Below, piece after piece: positions 9,242 to 19,893 of a stretch of 56,111 nucleotides of DNA. A program made the position numbers and the translations under genes. The notes below the pieces were generated by a model, which was not told where the DNA came from, did not search any database, and saw nothing but the letters and a program-made list of their open reading frames with translations. Positions within the stretch are counted from its first letter, which is position 1, and each line of letters opens with the position of its first letter. Source of the DNA: Acidobacteriaceae bacterium (GTDB lineage Bacteria > Acidobacteriota > Terriglobia > Bryobacterales > Bryobacteraceae); contig JAFATG010000179.1 in NCBI GenBank assembly GCA_019244055.1, positions 1-56,111 of the forward strand, written 5' to 3'.

Positions 9242-10353
9242 GCTTGCGTCTCGCCCGCTGGGTTGATTTGAACCAGCGGGTTGTAAGAATGAACCGGTTT
9301 GACGGGCTCGTTCAGCAGCGCCTTCGCATAGTCATCTTTGTAACGGGTGAAGACGTACGCCTTGGCCATCGCGAAGAAGCCCCGCAGAGAGCCGAAGCCA
9401 TACATCACGGAGGAAGCTTCATATCCGCTGTGGACCATGCAGTTAGCGCACTTCGGATTGCCTGATTCGGTGCCGTACTTAGACCATTCCGTCTCCGCGA
9501 TCAATTCCGCAAACGTATCGGCGTAACCGTCCTGCAGTAAGTAGCAAGGCTTCTGCCATCCGAACACGTTGTAAGTAGGCATTCCCCAGGGCGTACAAGC
9601 GAAGTTGCGGCGGCCCATTAGGAATTCGCCAAACAGCGGGGACATGTTGAATTTCCAGGACGGCCGGCGGTTGGAAAGGATTGCACGGAACAGACGGCGC
9701 GTCCGGGCCCGGCCAAGGAAATGCTGCTGATCCGGAGCCTTGTCGTATGAATAGCCGGGCGACAGCATCATCGATTCGACTCCGATTTCCATCATCTCGT
9801 CGAAAAAGCGCCGTACACTATTCGGATCGGCTCCGTCAAAGAGTGTCGTGTTCGTGGTGACGCGGAAGCCGCGACCTAAAGCGGCTCGAATCCCGCGCAC
9901 CGCAATCTCATAGCCGCCTTCGCGGCAAACGGAAAAATCGTGGTGTTCGCGTTCTCCGTCAACGTGAACGGAAAAGCTGAAGTACTTACTGGGTTTAAAA
10001 AGAGGTAGTTTCTCTTCGAGAAGCAGCGCGTTCGTGCATAGATAAATGTATTTCTTTCGCGCAATCAACCCTTCCACGATCTCGCCGATCTGAGGATGCA
10101 TCAGCGGTTCGCCGCCGGGAATCGCCACTGTGGGTGCACCGCACTCTTCGACCGCTTGGAAGCATTCTTCGGGAGCAAGTTGGCGCTTCAGGACGTGCGC
10201 CGGATACTGAATTTTGCCGCAGCCCGCGCAGGCAAGGTTGCATCGGAACAGCGGTTCCAGCATCAACACCAGCGGATACTGTTTCCGCCCGGCCAGCCTT
10301 TGCCGCAGGACATACGATGCGGTCGTCCACATCTGAGAAACAGGGACACTCAT
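9238..10353 (-). CDS. hpnH: Adenosyl-hopene transferase, radical SAM enzyme
   Basis: The 371-residue protein carries the radical SAM cluster motif C-N-L-A-C-A-G-C (Cys38, Cys42, Cys45) followed by GGEPLMHP and YLCTNALLL. It ends with the family-specific C-A-N-C-M-V-H-S-G-Y-E region. HpnH joins the adenosyl group from SAM to diploptene (hopene), the first step in making extended bacteriohopanepolyols at the cytoplasmic membrane. No squalene-hopene cyclase or other hpn gene is nearby, so the pathway genes are scattered or lie elsewhere. The gene leads a two-gene unit with the coupled gene at 8831-9241. Confidence 0.92.
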   Translation of the reverse strand: MSVPVSQMWTTASYVLRQRLAGRKQYPLVLMLEPLFRCNLACAGCGKIQYPAHVLKRQLAPEECFQAVEECGAPTVAIPGGEPLMHPQIGEIVEGLIARKKYIYLCTNALLLEEKLPLFKPSKYFSFSVHVDGEREHHDFSVCREGGYEIAVRGIRAALGRGFRVTTNTTLFDGADPNSVRRFFDEMMEIGVESMMLSPGYSYDKAPDQQHFLGRARTRRLFRAILSNRRPSWKFNMSPLFGEFLMGRRNFACTPWGMPTYNVFGWQKPCYLLQDGYADTFAELIAETEWSKYGTESGNPKCANCMVHSGYEASSVMYGFGSLRGFFAMAKAYVFTRYKDDYAKALLNEPVKPVHSYNPLVQINPAGETQA

Positions 10354-10585
10354 ATTCCGCTTTCTTCATAATAGAGGATCGCGGTAATCAGCGCTACTCG
10401 TTAAGCTATTGAAAACTATCGAGAATTCGGCGTATTTGCCGCTTAATGCAGCCGGGCGCCACTCACCTTCGATTGAGCGCTTTTCGCTTGTTACAGTAGA
10501 AGTTCACAGCACGCCACCACGCACGTTACACCACCTCGTTCAGGTTGCGATTCGCTGCCCAATTTACTCCCGCTAGGAAACATAA

Positions 10586-11869
<1,284 letters not shown>

Positions 11870-11875
11870 ATCGCG

Positions 11876-13420
11876 ATGGTAAACCTCAAACCTCTGGTGC
11901 TCACGATTCTCGACGGATGGGGCTTTTCTCCCACTCTCGAAGGGAACGCCATCGCTCTCGCCAGAAAACCCACTTACGATCACCTACTGAGGACCTATCC
12001 GAGCACGCTCATTCACACTTCTGGTCCGTATGTCGGTTTACCCGAAGGGCAGATGGGGAACAGCGAGGTCGGCCACATGAACATGGGCGCGGGCCGGATC
12101 ATTTACATGGACGTGACCCGGATCGACCTTTTGATCAGCTCCCGTGAGTTCTTTACTAATCCCGCGCTCTTGAATGCCATGGACAAGGCGCGCGGACACC
12201 GCCTTCATCTGCTGGGCCTGTGCAGCGACGGTGGCGTCCACGCGCAGTTGACCCATTTGTATGCGCTGCTCGAAATGGCTAAGCGGGAAGGCGTCACCGA
12301 TGTGTTCGTGCACTGTTTCATGGATGGCCGGGACACGCCGCCCCAAAGCGGAGCCGAATACATTGAGCAGCTTGAAAAGAAAATGCGGGAGCTGGGGATC
12401 GCCAAAATCGCTTCCGTCTCCGGGCGTTATTACGCCATGGATCGCGACAAGCGCTGGGACCGCATCGAACGGGCGTTTGGAGCGATGGTGCTGGGAAGCG
12501 GCGCAAAATACGAATCTGCCCTGGAAGCTGTGCGCGCCTCTTATGGCCGAGGTGTTACCGATGAATTCGTAGAACCGGTAACTATCGTCGACTCGCGCCA
12601 AGAGCCGCTAGGTCTCATTCGCGAGGACGACAGCGTGATGATGTACAACTATCGCGCCGACCGGGCGCGCGAAATGACCGTGGCACTCACCGATTTCTCC
12701 TTGGAAAAGCCGTCGCGATCGCTGGTTCCCAAGAACCTGACTTACACGATGATGACGCAGTACCACAAGAATTTCGGCTTGCCCTTCGTCCTGCCCCCGC
12801 AGCATCCAGACAACATTCTCGCCGAGGTGATGGAGAAGGCAAACTGGAAAAATCTGCGGGTTGCGGAAACGGAAAAGTATGCGCACGTAACCTACTTCTT
12901 CAACGGAGGCAACGAAAAGCCCTACCAAGGGGAAGAACGCGAGCTGGTTGCCTCGCCCAAGGTGGCGACTTACGATTTGAAGCCTGAAATGAGCGCTGGT
13001 GCGGTCACGGCAAAAGTCGTGAATGCGATCGAGCAAGGGGACTTCGATGTAATCGTCATGAACTATGCGAATGCGGACATGGTGGGTCACTCGGGAAAAC
13101 TGGAACCAACGATTCGCGCTTGCGAAGCCGTGGATGCTGGATTAGGCGAAATTTATCAGACGTTGAAGCGCTGCGGCGGGTCATGGATCGTGACTGCGGA
13201 TCACGGGAACGCTGAGTGCATGGTTGACCCTCAAACTCACGGTCCGCACACGTATCACACCACAAACCCGGTTCCGTTCATCTTCATGACGAATGACAAG
13301 GTGCAACTCCGGCCACAAGGAGCTCTAAAGGACATTGCCCCGACCATACTTGGAATTCTGGGGCCCGAGAAGCCGAAACAGATGCTGGGCGAAGATCTGC
13401 GAATTAAGAGCGTGATCTGA
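11876..13420 (+). CDS. gpmI: 2,3-bisphosphoglycerate-independent phosphoglycerate mutase
   Basis: The 514-residue protein matches the family length and has [10 protein letters not shown] with the first metal-binding Asp. It has [15 protein letters not shown] with the phosphorylated Ser63, [11 protein letters not shown] in the inserted phosphotransferase domain, and C-terminal metal ligands in [12 protein letters not shown] and [11 protein letters not shown]. It interconverts 3- and 2-phosphoglycerate using two manganese ions and no bisphosphoglycerate cofactor. It follows eno by six bases and has no strong ribosome site of its own, suggesting translation from the shared transcript. Confidence 0.97.
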   Translation: MVNLKPLVLTILDGWGFSPTLEGNAIALARKPTYDHLLRTYPSTLIHTSGPYVGLPEGQMGNSEVGHMNMGAGRIIYMDVTRIDLLISSREFFTNPALLNAMDKARGHRLHLLGLCSDGGVHAQLTHLYALLEMAKREGVTDVFVHCFMDGRDTPPQSGAEYIEQLEKKMRELGIAKIASVSGRYYAMDRDKRWDRIERAFGAMVLGSGAKYESALEAVRASYGRGVTDEFVEPVTIVDSRQEPLGLIREDDSVMMYNYRADRAREMTVALTDFSLEKPSRSLVPKNLTYTMMTQYHKNFGLPFVLPPQHPDNILAEVMEKANWKNLRVAETEKYAHVTYFFNGGNEKPYQGEERELVASPKVATYDLKPEMSAGAVTAKVVNAIEQGDFDVIVMNYANADMVGHSGKLEPTIRACEAVDAGLGEIYQTLKRCGGSWIVTADHGNAECMVDPQTHGPHTYHTTNPVPFIFMTNDKVQLRPQGALKDIAPTILGILGPEKPKQMLGEDLRIKSVI

Positions 13421-13423
13421 GGC

Positions 13424-14824
13424 CTAAGGCAACGTGGACGAAGCTTGCCCTGGCGGTGCGGATTCGGTAGCTGTGACCGGTCCTCTAATAAATCTGACGA
13501 TTCCTCGAGAATCCCGCATCCAGTGGTGCGCAATCAGCTCGACCTTGATGTTGTCGGATTTGGCCGGCACTGCGGTCTCACCCGCGTACTTTTCGGCAGG
13601 CGAGAGGGGTACGGGCTTGGCATCGTCAATACGAATCGCGGCATAGCCGAGGCCTCTGGTTTCATTAGCCGGCCAGGAAACGACCAGGGTGCCGGGTTGG
13701 GCGCGTACGGTTAATGGAATGATGGCCGAGGGAAGCTGCAGGTAGGCCCAATAGCCGACGCAACAGCCTAGCAAGGCCGCCATCAGGAGCACCAGAGCGA
13801 ATTGGATGCGGGATGGGCGTGCCTCCTCCGATCGCGCCGCCCGTCGCCTCGTAGGGGAATCACGGGTAGGAACAGCGGGGAGGGGCTCGACCGGCCTTGA
13901 TAAACCGGGAGGCGCCGCGGTCCTTGGCAGTGGTGGGCCTGCCGATGCGGCTCGTGATTCCAGAATCCTGGTTTCGCGTATAAAGGGGACTGGCGCCGGC
14001 GGCTTGGCTTCGGGCCTCTTGTCCCCCAATGGGACAGCATCCTTTGGCTTTTGAGGAGGGGCGGCTTGCGCTGTGTCCTCGGTGGGTTTCTGAACTGCCG
14101 TATCGGCTGTAGCCGGGCTAACTACCGTCGTGCGGTCAGGAGCGGGTGGAATGGAGCTCGAAGGGGTCGTACTAGCGGGAACGGGGCTCGACAGCGCCGT
14201 ACTGGTTGGAACTGGAACAGATGCCGCCTGATCTCTGGGAGCCGGAATGGATGGGACAGGGCCGCCGTTTGCCTTGGCGCGTCCGGGTAACGGCAGGATA
14301 ATGGCGCTCTGCGAAGCATCGGTCGGCATATGCTCCTTTTCGTTTCGCACCAGGAATCCGAAGCGCGTGGGCTGAAACCGTTCCGGCTTCACAAGCACGG
14401 TCAGCTTGCCCGGACCGGGGAAGAACTCGTTGAAAAGCGCCAGTTCCTTCTCTGTTAGCTTTAGCGATCCGCGAGTGTGTGCGATGAACCAGCCAACCAC
14501 CTCCAAACCAGCCAGATCGGGGTCCGCATCGATCCCAGCGATCTGTTCCCGCAGTTTGGCGGTATCGTTACTAGATAAAACGAACGATGGGCCCGCGGCA
14601 TGCTCGCACTCAATTGACCGGAAGGCATCGATCGTTACCCGGTCCTCCGAAATGTGCCCGAATAATAACCCGCCTACTTCGACTCCGCCATATGGAATGC
14701 GGCGATAGCCTTCGTTGACGGCGAAGTCGATCTCATGGAAAATGCCCAATGAATAAACGACGGTGAAATTCGTTTCACCCGCTGTCCAGAAGGCATAATC
14801 GGGAGTAGAAGTTTCAGTAGCCAT
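13424..14824 (-). CDS. Membrane-anchored JAMM/JAB-like domain protein, probably inactive
   Basis: Taking the ATG at 14824 (466 residues), residues 28-150 resemble a JAB1/MPN/Mov34 fold: GGVEVGGLLFGH with Glu49, and GWFIAHTRGS near 111-120. In active JAMM peptidases this second motif is G-W-x-H-S-H, and a later Asp completes the zinc site. Here the first His is Ile114 and only His116 remains, so metal catalysis looks lost. Residues about 165-335 are a Pro/Ala/Thr-rich linker. A membrane helix spans about 342-364, and a beta-rich C-terminal domain of about 85 residues follows (LTVRAQPGTLVVSWPANETR), resembling an Ig or fibronectin-like strand pattern. The topology would put the JAMM part in the cytoplasm. 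The partner is unknown. Confidence 0.7.
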   Translation of the reverse strand: MATETSTPDYAFWTAGETNFTVVYSLGIFHEIDFAVNEGYRRIPYGGVEVGGLLFGHISEDRVTIDAFRSIECEHAAGPSFVLSSNDTAKLREQIAGIDADPDLAGLEVVGWFIAHTRGSLKLTEKELALFNEFFPGPGKLTVLVKPERFQPTRFGFLVRNEKEHMPTDASQSAIILPLPGRAKANGGPVPSIPAPRDQAASVPVPTSTALSSPVPASTTPSSSIPPAPDRTTVVSPATADTAVQKPTEDTAQAAPPQKPKDAVPLGDKRPEAKPPAPVPFIRETRILESRAASAGPPLPRTAAPPGLSRPVEPLPAVPTRDSPTRRRAARSEEARPSRIQFALVLLMAALLGCCVGYWAYLQLPSAIIPLTVRAQPGTLVVSWPANETRGLGYAAIRIDDAKPVPLSPAEKYAGETAVPAKSDNIKVELIAHHWMRDSRGIVRFIRGPVTATESAPPGQASSTLP

Positions 14825-15002
14825 CAGCCGGTCCACCGCGCTACTATGGCCCGTACGACACCAGCGACGTGCTTTGTGTCTAGGCTGCCCAAGCGCAAAC
14901 TGATCGCATTCATCCGCGAAGCACTCTCATTCTACGATGGAAGTGTAAAGACCAGCCGTTTGTTCTACGCCCAAGTACCACGCGTTGAAGTAGAAAAGCC
15001 GA

Positions 15003-15827
15003 ATGAAAACCACGATTGAAGGGATTGAGCTGCATCTCGCCCATCCCGACCAACTAGAAGTCACCTGGATCGGGCAGGAGGAGGCGATGCGGCAGCTCAT
15101 CGCGGCCTGGATGGTCGTGGACGAGCGCGACGTCCCCATGAATCCGCGTTTGCTGGGCAAACCCGGCGTCGGCAAAACGACCATGGCCTATGCCGCCGGT
15201 AAGCGACTGGGGAATGAGGTTTATATTTTGCAGGCGACCGTGGATACCCGCCCCGAGGATCTCCTCATTACACCTGTAATCGAGGGCCCAACCCAGTTGA
15301 AGTATGTAGCCTCGCCGTTGGTGACGGCAATGATCCGTGGCGGTGTGGCGATTTTGGATGAAGGCAATCGCATGAGCGAGAAGAGTTGGGCTAGTCTCGC
15401 TCCATTACTAGATTCGCGCCGCTATGTCGAATCGATCGTTGCCGGCATCAAGATCAAGGCCCATCCGAATTTTCGAATGGTTGCCACTATGAACGACGAC
15501 TCCTCAACGTTCGATTTGCCTGAGTACATTCACTCGCGGTTGCAGCCTCAGATTCTGATCGATTTTCCGGAGCGAGAAGAGGAATTGGCCATTCTTCGCG
15601 AAAACGTGCCGTTCTCGCCTGATGACGTGCTCCACTACGTGATCGAGTTTTTGCAGCAGGCTCATGCCGCGGATGAGAGCTATACGGTGAGAGACGGCAT
15701 CAACATCGTCCGGTACGCACTCAAGTTGCAAAGCGAAACCGGCCATCCCAGCCGTCTGCTCCTGCCTGGAGCGGTGAAATCCGTTCTGGGGGAGGAAGCA
15801 ATTCGGTACGCGCTGCGGCATAAATAA
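15003..15827 (+). CDS. MoxR-type AAA+ ATPase
   Basis: The 274-residue protein has Walker A GKPGVGKT (residues 52-59), Walker B VAILDEGNRM, a sensor-1 segment MVATMNDDSST and a C-terminal lid with PGAVKSVLGEEAIRYAL. This layout fits the MoxR branch, whose members act as chaperone-like motors and usually work with a partner containing a VWA domain or a specialised co-gene. The next gene starts two bases after its stop, and the pair must be co-translated. Its start has no strong ribosome site. The substrate is unknown. Confidence 0.85.
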   Translation: MKTTIEGIELHLAHPDQLEVTWIGQEEAMRQLIAAWMVVDERDVPMNPRLLGKPGVGKTTMAYAAGKRLGNEVYILQATVDTRPEDLLITPVIEGPTQLKYVASPLVTAMIRGGVAILDEGNRMSEKSWASLAPLLDSRRYVESIVAGIKIKAHPNFRMVATMNDDSSTFDLPEYIHSRLQPQILIDFPEREEELAILRENVPFSPDDVLHYVIEFLQQAHAADESYTVRDGINIVRYALKLQSETGHPSRLLLPGAVKSVLGEEAIRYALRHK

Positions 15828-15829
15828 CG

Positions 15830-17656
15830 GTGAGCGAAGTAACCACTGCCGGCACTCTTCGGCACCACAACCTGATCTTTCTTCCTGTTGTTCCGGGGAG
15901 GATCGAGTTTGCGTTGCGCGTGCGCCGCCTCCTGCTCACGGAGCGTCCCAAAGTCGTCGCAGTCGAGCTTCCTTCCGACCTTCAGGCGGTGTTTATCCAG
16001 GCATTGGATCGCCTTCCGCAGATCTCGGTCATCGTTGTACCGGATCGTCAGAAGGACGAAGAGGACTCCGCTTCGTACATTGTGATTGAGCCGGGTGATC
16101 CATTCATCGAGGCTCTACGGACTGCACGCGAAATCGGCGCGGAGCTCGTGTTCCTTGAGCCGCCCGGCAAGGACAAACCCCACCTTCCGGGCATGTATTC
16201 GGATCCCCATTCGCTCGAAATTATTGGAATCCAGAAATACATTGAGGCATACCGCGAACACCCCGCTCCCTCGCATCCAGAGCTTGAGAGCCACGCCGCT
16301 GCCATGGCCTGGAAACTGCAGGGCGCCGATCCGTTTACCTCCACGGCTGTGGTTCTCTCGCTGAACATGCTGAATCCTCTGCTGCGGGCAATAGAGAGTC
16401 CGCAGGATGAACCACCGCCAGCCCGAATCACTCTCTTTTCCGAAGCGGAACTGTTCAATCTGCATCCCGATTGCCTCGCGGAAGTGACCATCGAAGCTCC
16501 TTATTACCAGGCGCTCTACGAGGAATCGCGCACGACCGCGACGCTGTCATTCGATAGGCGCAAGAATCAGCTCGCGTTACTGAAAGATGCCGAAAAGGAA
16601 TACGTCATCAATACCGGGGATCAGATCCGTGGGTGGCAGCGCATCGGCTTGGCCAGGTTTAGCCGCAACTTGGCACTCCTCGATCGGAATTTGATGCCGG
16701 GGGTCTATGATCTGACGCTCGCCGCACGCTCGATCGTCGACGATAACTACGCCTACGAGGTCTGGCAAATGGCGAATCGTTATAGCGTGCAGCAAACGGA
16801 GGACCCTCCCCTCGAAACGCTGAATATCTCCGGCGAAGAGATCTGGTTGCGCACGCGCAAGCTCCGTTTGCGCAGGCGCTTGCCTCGCTTGAAGCAGCGT
16901 CTGAAACCGATGGGGCTGAAGAGCCGCAAACGCGAGAAATTCAAGGGTGAATGGGCCACCCAAACAGATAGCGAATCCATCTGCTCCTATCCTCCGGAAG
17001 ACATCGTGATTGAGAATTACGGCCGCTTTCTCAAGCAATATGCGAAGAGCGTCGTTTCCGAAGAGCGCTCGCGAGTCGAGCCGTTTCTCACATCGATGCG
17101 CGATGGCATTGATCTGCGGGAGACGATTCGCAATTGGCACGAGGGAAAGCTGTACGTCAGGGAGCTGGGGAAGTTCTCCGGAGATATCGGCGCACTCGTC
17201 ATCATCTTTGATGAAGATCGCGTGGACCGCTATGGTTACCTGACTACCTGGCAGGGTGAGCACCAGAATGAATCGGACATGGCGTTCTATTCGACGTATC
17301 CCTTTGAGCATCTGGTCGGCCCTGGGATCGGCCGCGCTGAATATGGCGGTTTACTGATGACCCTTCCACCGCGCAGGCTCTACGACGTCTGGAACGACTT
17401 TGATTACGATACGGCTGAAACCAAGGCTGAGCGGCTCCTCATGGCGGGCCTGGATTACGCGATGGAACGCCATGTCGTCTATGCCGCCGCCCGGCCTCCG
17501 CGCAGCATTTTCCGGCAATTGGCAGCCAGGGTAAACAGAAAAATCGTCTACCTGCCTCTCGGCCAGCTTTCACCGGCGAAACTGAAGAAGATCCGCGTCG
17601 TGCATGTGCTTGATAGCCATCGCCGGCGCGCCGACGCCAAGCAGTATATCTGGTGA
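15830..17656 (+). CDS. Large protein with TraB/ChaN-like N-terminus, partner of the MoxR ATPase
   Basis: The 608-residue product starts with GTG two bases after the MoxR stop codon. Its N-terminal part reads LIFLPVVPGRIEFALRVRRL, then ERPKVVAVELPSDL and later EIGAELVFLEPPG. These resemble the strand-helix repeats of TraB/ChaN/EreA-like proteins, in which such Glu residues sit at the active site. It is reminiscent of the DUF5682 proteins that accompany MoxR ATPases. A very basic stretch lies near residues 340-370. There is no signal peptide or membrane helix, so it is probably cytoplasmic. The usual third partner with a VWA domain does not follow. Confidence in the pairing is high, in the fold moderate. 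Confidence 0.6.
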   Translation: MSEVTTAGTLRHHNLIFLPVVPGRIEFALRVRRLLLTERPKVVAVELPSDLQAVFIQALDRLPQISVIVVPDRQKDEEDSASYIVIEPGDPFIEALRTAREIGAELVFLEPPGKDKPHLPGMYSDPHSLEIIGIQKYIEAYREHPAPSHPELESHAAAMAWKLQGADPFTSTAVVLSLNMLNPLLRAIESPQDEPPPARITLFSEAELFNLHPDCLAEVTIEAPYYQALYEESRTTATLSFDRRKNQLALLKDAEKEYVINTGDQIRGWQRIGLARFSRNLALLDRNLMPGVYDLTLAARSIVDDNYAYEVWQMANRYSVQQTEDPPLETLNISGEEIWLRTRKLRLRRRLPRLKQRLKPMGLKSRKREKFKGEWATQTDSESICSYPPEDIVIENYGRFLKQYAKSVVSEERSRVEPFLTSMRDGIDLRETIRNWHEGKLYVRELGKFSGDIGALVIIFDEDRVDRYGYLTTWQGEHQNESDMAFYSTYPFEHLVGPGIGRAEYGGLLMTLPPRRLYDVWNDFDYDTAETKAERLLMAGLDYAMERHVVYAAARPPRSIFRQLAARVNRKIVYLPLGQLSPAKLKKIRVVHVLDSHRRRADAKQYIW

Positions 17657-17710
17657 TTCAGGTCCTTAGGGACGCAAAATCCGGCCGAGGTTCTTCCTCG
17701 TATTATTTAT

Positions 17711-17741
17711 GAACGGCCTTCTCTTAGGGGAGGAGCCGTTC
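17711..17741 (+). terminator. Strong stem-loop between the MoxR pair and the SDR gene
   Basis: GAACGGC (17711-17717) is the exact complement of GCCGTTC (17735-17741). Inner bases TTCTC and GGGAG nearly extend the stem around a short loop. It lies 55 bases after the upstream stop and 15 bases before the SDR start, just ahead of an AGGAAGAG ribosome site. No T-run follows, so it may be a leader structure rather than an intrinsic terminator. Confidence 0.4.
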
Positions 17742-17755
17742 CAGGAAGAGCTCGG

Positions 17756-18415
17756 ATGCAAAGACGAATTTTCGTTACCGGCGGAACCGGGTATATCGGC
17801 CGGGCGTTGATTCCCTTGCTACTGCACCGAGGCCATCAGGTAGCGGCTCTCGTTCGCCAAGGTTCGGGAACGAAGGTCAAGCCTGGATGCGAGATCGTTA
17901 CCGGCAATGCGCTGGATGCCGATTCATACAAGGAAAGGCTGGGCGGATACGACACCTTTATTCATCTGGCTGGAGTTCCACACCCGAGTCCTGCCAAAGC
18001 GCGGGAGTTCGTCGAAGTTGATCTCAGGTCTGCACAGGGGGCCATCAGAGTTGCGGCAAATGCCGGGATTCAGCACTTCATCTATCTCAGCGTCGCCCAA
18101 CCGGCTCCCGTGATGAAAGCGTATGTCGATGTGCGTGCTGCTTGCGAGGCATCGCTACGCGCCTCCGGCTTGAATGCGACTATCGTTCGCCCGTGGTATG
18201 TGCTCGGCCCGGGACACCGCTGGCCGGTTATCTTGGAGCCGCTCTATCGGGGAGCCGCTTTCATTCCATTGTTGCGGGAGGGCGCGACGCGATTAGGACT
18301 TGTCACCCTTGACCAGATGGTCCTCACATTGGCCGCGGCGACAGAGGACATTGCGACGGGTGTCAGAGTGTTCGAAGTTCCTGACATTCGCCGGCTCGGG
18401 GCTGCGACGGTTTAA
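17756..18415 (+). CDS. NAD(P)-dependent epimerase/dehydrogenase (atypical SDR, NmrA-like)
   Basis: The 219-residue protein has the dinucleotide motif TGGTGYIGRALIPLL (residues 8-22), the second strand VAALVRQGS, FIHLAGVPHP and a C-terminal IVRPWYVLGPGHRWP segment. It is shorter than classical extended SDRs, and the catalytic Tyr is not in a clear Y-x-x-x-K setting, as expected for the atypical NAD(P)-binding branch. Substrate unknown. Its last 15 codons are mirrored by a decayed second copy at 27358-27429. The stop overlaps the convergent symporter gene by four bases. Confidence 0.82.
   Translation: MQRRIFVTGGTGYIGRALIPLLLHRGHQVAALVRQGSGTKVKPGCEIVTGNALDADSYKERLGGYDTFIHLAGVPHPSPAKAREFVEVDLRSAQGAIRVAANAGIQHFIYLSVAQPAPVMKAYVDVRAACEASLRASGLNATIVRPWYVLGPGHRWPVILEPLYRGAAFIPLLREGATRLGLVTLDQMVLTLAAATEDIATGVRVFEVPDIRRLGAATV
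18369..18398 (+). repeat. Left copy of a 30-bp direct repeat (SDR 3' end)
   Basis: These 30 bases, inside the end of the SDR gene and starting TGTTCGAAGTTCCTG, match 27383-27412 at 29 of 30 positions in the same orientation. The sequence on the right of each copy is unrelated, and on the left it is similar at about two thirds of positions. The pair brackets about 9 kb holding the symporter, receptor, regulator and glycosidase-like genes. Confidence 0.75.
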
Positions 18416-19893
18416 GTGGATGTGCTACCGGAACTCGCTTCGGCAGGAAGTTCCAAAGCTGAATCCGCTCTTTCCCGCTCCCTGCTAAGCATGCCTACGA
18501 CAATCGCGACGAGAAAATTCAGACACAACGCAAGGAAACCGGCACTCCAGCCAAACCAGGGATCGCGTTTGCTGAGGATTAGGAAGGCAGCAACCGCAAC
18601 TCCGGCGATCATGCCCGCGAAGACCCCGCTGGCGGTGACGCGTTTCCAGTAGAGACCTAGAACGACACCGGGAAAAAATTGCGTTACGCCCGCATATCCG
18701 AGCAGCAGAAGCGAGACTAGCGTGGCAGAGCTGTAGATAGCGAAATAAAGGCTCATCAGAGTTAGCACGAGGATCATCATGCGCGCGAGTTTCGCAACCT
18801 GGTCGTCATTCATCCGAGGTGCGAATACCGGCCGGAACAGGTTCTTAGTGAACAGCGTGGCTGCGGTAAGGGTGAGTATAGCTGCCGGAACCATCGCTGT
18901 GAGTGCACCCGCGCCGCCAATGATCCCCAAAAACCACGGAGGGAATGCCTTCCGGGCGATGGTCAATAGCGCCAAATCGCCGTTTGACAGGCGCGGCACG
19001 GCGAGCACCGCGGCAAAACCGGCAAAGAACATAAACGCGATCGTGGTGGTATACAGCGGCATCACCACTGCATTGCGGCGCAGCGTGGCACCACTCTTCG
19101 CGGTGAAAGCCGACCCAAACGCATGCGGCCACATGTACATGCCCACGCAAGTGAGAAGAACGGTAGAGATGAACCAAGTGTGCCCCAGGTTCTTCGTCGC
19201 GCCTGGCATAGTCAGATGCGCCGGCCGCGCATGAACTAGCGCCGCGAACATGTGTCCAATGCCTCCAAAATAAATGTGAGGTATGGCTACTCCGATGGCC
19301 ACGGCCGTGAAGAGCATCAGCGCGTCCTTCAGTACGCTTACCCATGCCACTGCCCGTACGCCGCTCGCATAGACAAATCCCGCCACGAGCAGGGCTGAGA
19401 TTACCATCGCTGCAGTGCGTCCGATTCCATTGAAGCTGGCGATTTGGACGATACTGCCGAGCCCGGTGAGCTGGATCTGGACATAGGGGACAAGCGAAAC
19501 TACGCCAACGAGGCAGACAAACGCGGCCAGGTACTCGTTGCCGTACCGCGCGCGAAAGAAGTCGGATTGCGTTTGCAAGCGGTGTCGCTGCCCCATTTCC
19601 CAAATCGGGGGCAAGATGAAGAATGAGACTACATAGGCGAGCGAAAGGTACGCCAGAATGTAGAGAGTCGGGCCGCCGCGTGAATAAGCCCAGCCGCTTG
19701 CCCCAAGAAACGAGAACGTCGTGTAGACTTCTCCGGCCATCAACAGGTACATAAAGAACACGCCAAAGCCGCGGCCGGCTACTGTCCACTGCTCGAGGTT
19801 CATCTTGCGCCGCGCTCCGGCCAAAAATCCTATGGCCGTCCCGAAGCCTACGATGCCGAAAATGATCGACAGCGCTATCGCTCTGGGACTCAT
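18412..19893 (-). CDS. Sodium:solute symporter (SSS family)
   Basis: The 493-residue protein has about thirteen hydrophobic helices and SSS-type segments such as FFMYLLMAGEVYTTFSFLGA, GVTQFFPGVVLGLYWKRVTA (the SSS signature region) and QSDFFRARYGNEYL. Members import sugars, amino acids, pantothenate or carboxylates with sodium. The start overlaps the stop of a small DUF3311 gene (ATGA), an arrangement typical of two-part symporters where DUF3311 is the small membrane partner. The substrate cannot be set from sequence; the nearby receptor and glycosidase-like genes suggest a sugar or organic acid. Confidence 0.9.
   Translation of the reverse strand: MSPRAIALSIIFGIVGFGTAIGFLAGARRKMNLEQWTVAGRGFGVFFMYLLMAGEVYTTFSFLGASGWAYSRGGPTLYILAYLSLAYVVSFFILPPIWEMGQRHRLQTQSDFFRARYGNEYLAAFVCLVGVVSLVPYVQIQLTGLGSIVQIASFNGIGRTAAMVISALLVAGFVYASGVRAVAWVSVLKDALMLFTAVAIGVAIPHIYFGGIGHMFAALVHARPAHLTMPGATKNLGHTWFISTVLLTCVGMYMWPHAFGSAFTAKSGATLRRNAVVMPLYTTTIAFMFFAGFAAVLAVPRLSNGDLALLTIARKAFPPWFLGIIGGAGALTAMVPAAILTLTAATLFTKNLFRPVFAPRMNDDQVAKLARMMILVLTLMSLYFAIYSSATLVSLLLLGYAGVTQFFPGVVLGLYWKRVTASGVFAGMIAGVAVAAFLILSKRDPWFGWSAGFLALCLNFLVAIVVGMLSRERERADSALELPAEASSGSTST

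Noticed and set aside
12038-12601. Leftward open frame inside gpmI
   Set aside because: Antisense shadow with no motif.
16577-17311. Leftward open frame of 244 codons
   Set aside because: It is antisense to the TraB/ChaN-like gene, which has clear coupling to the MoxR gene.
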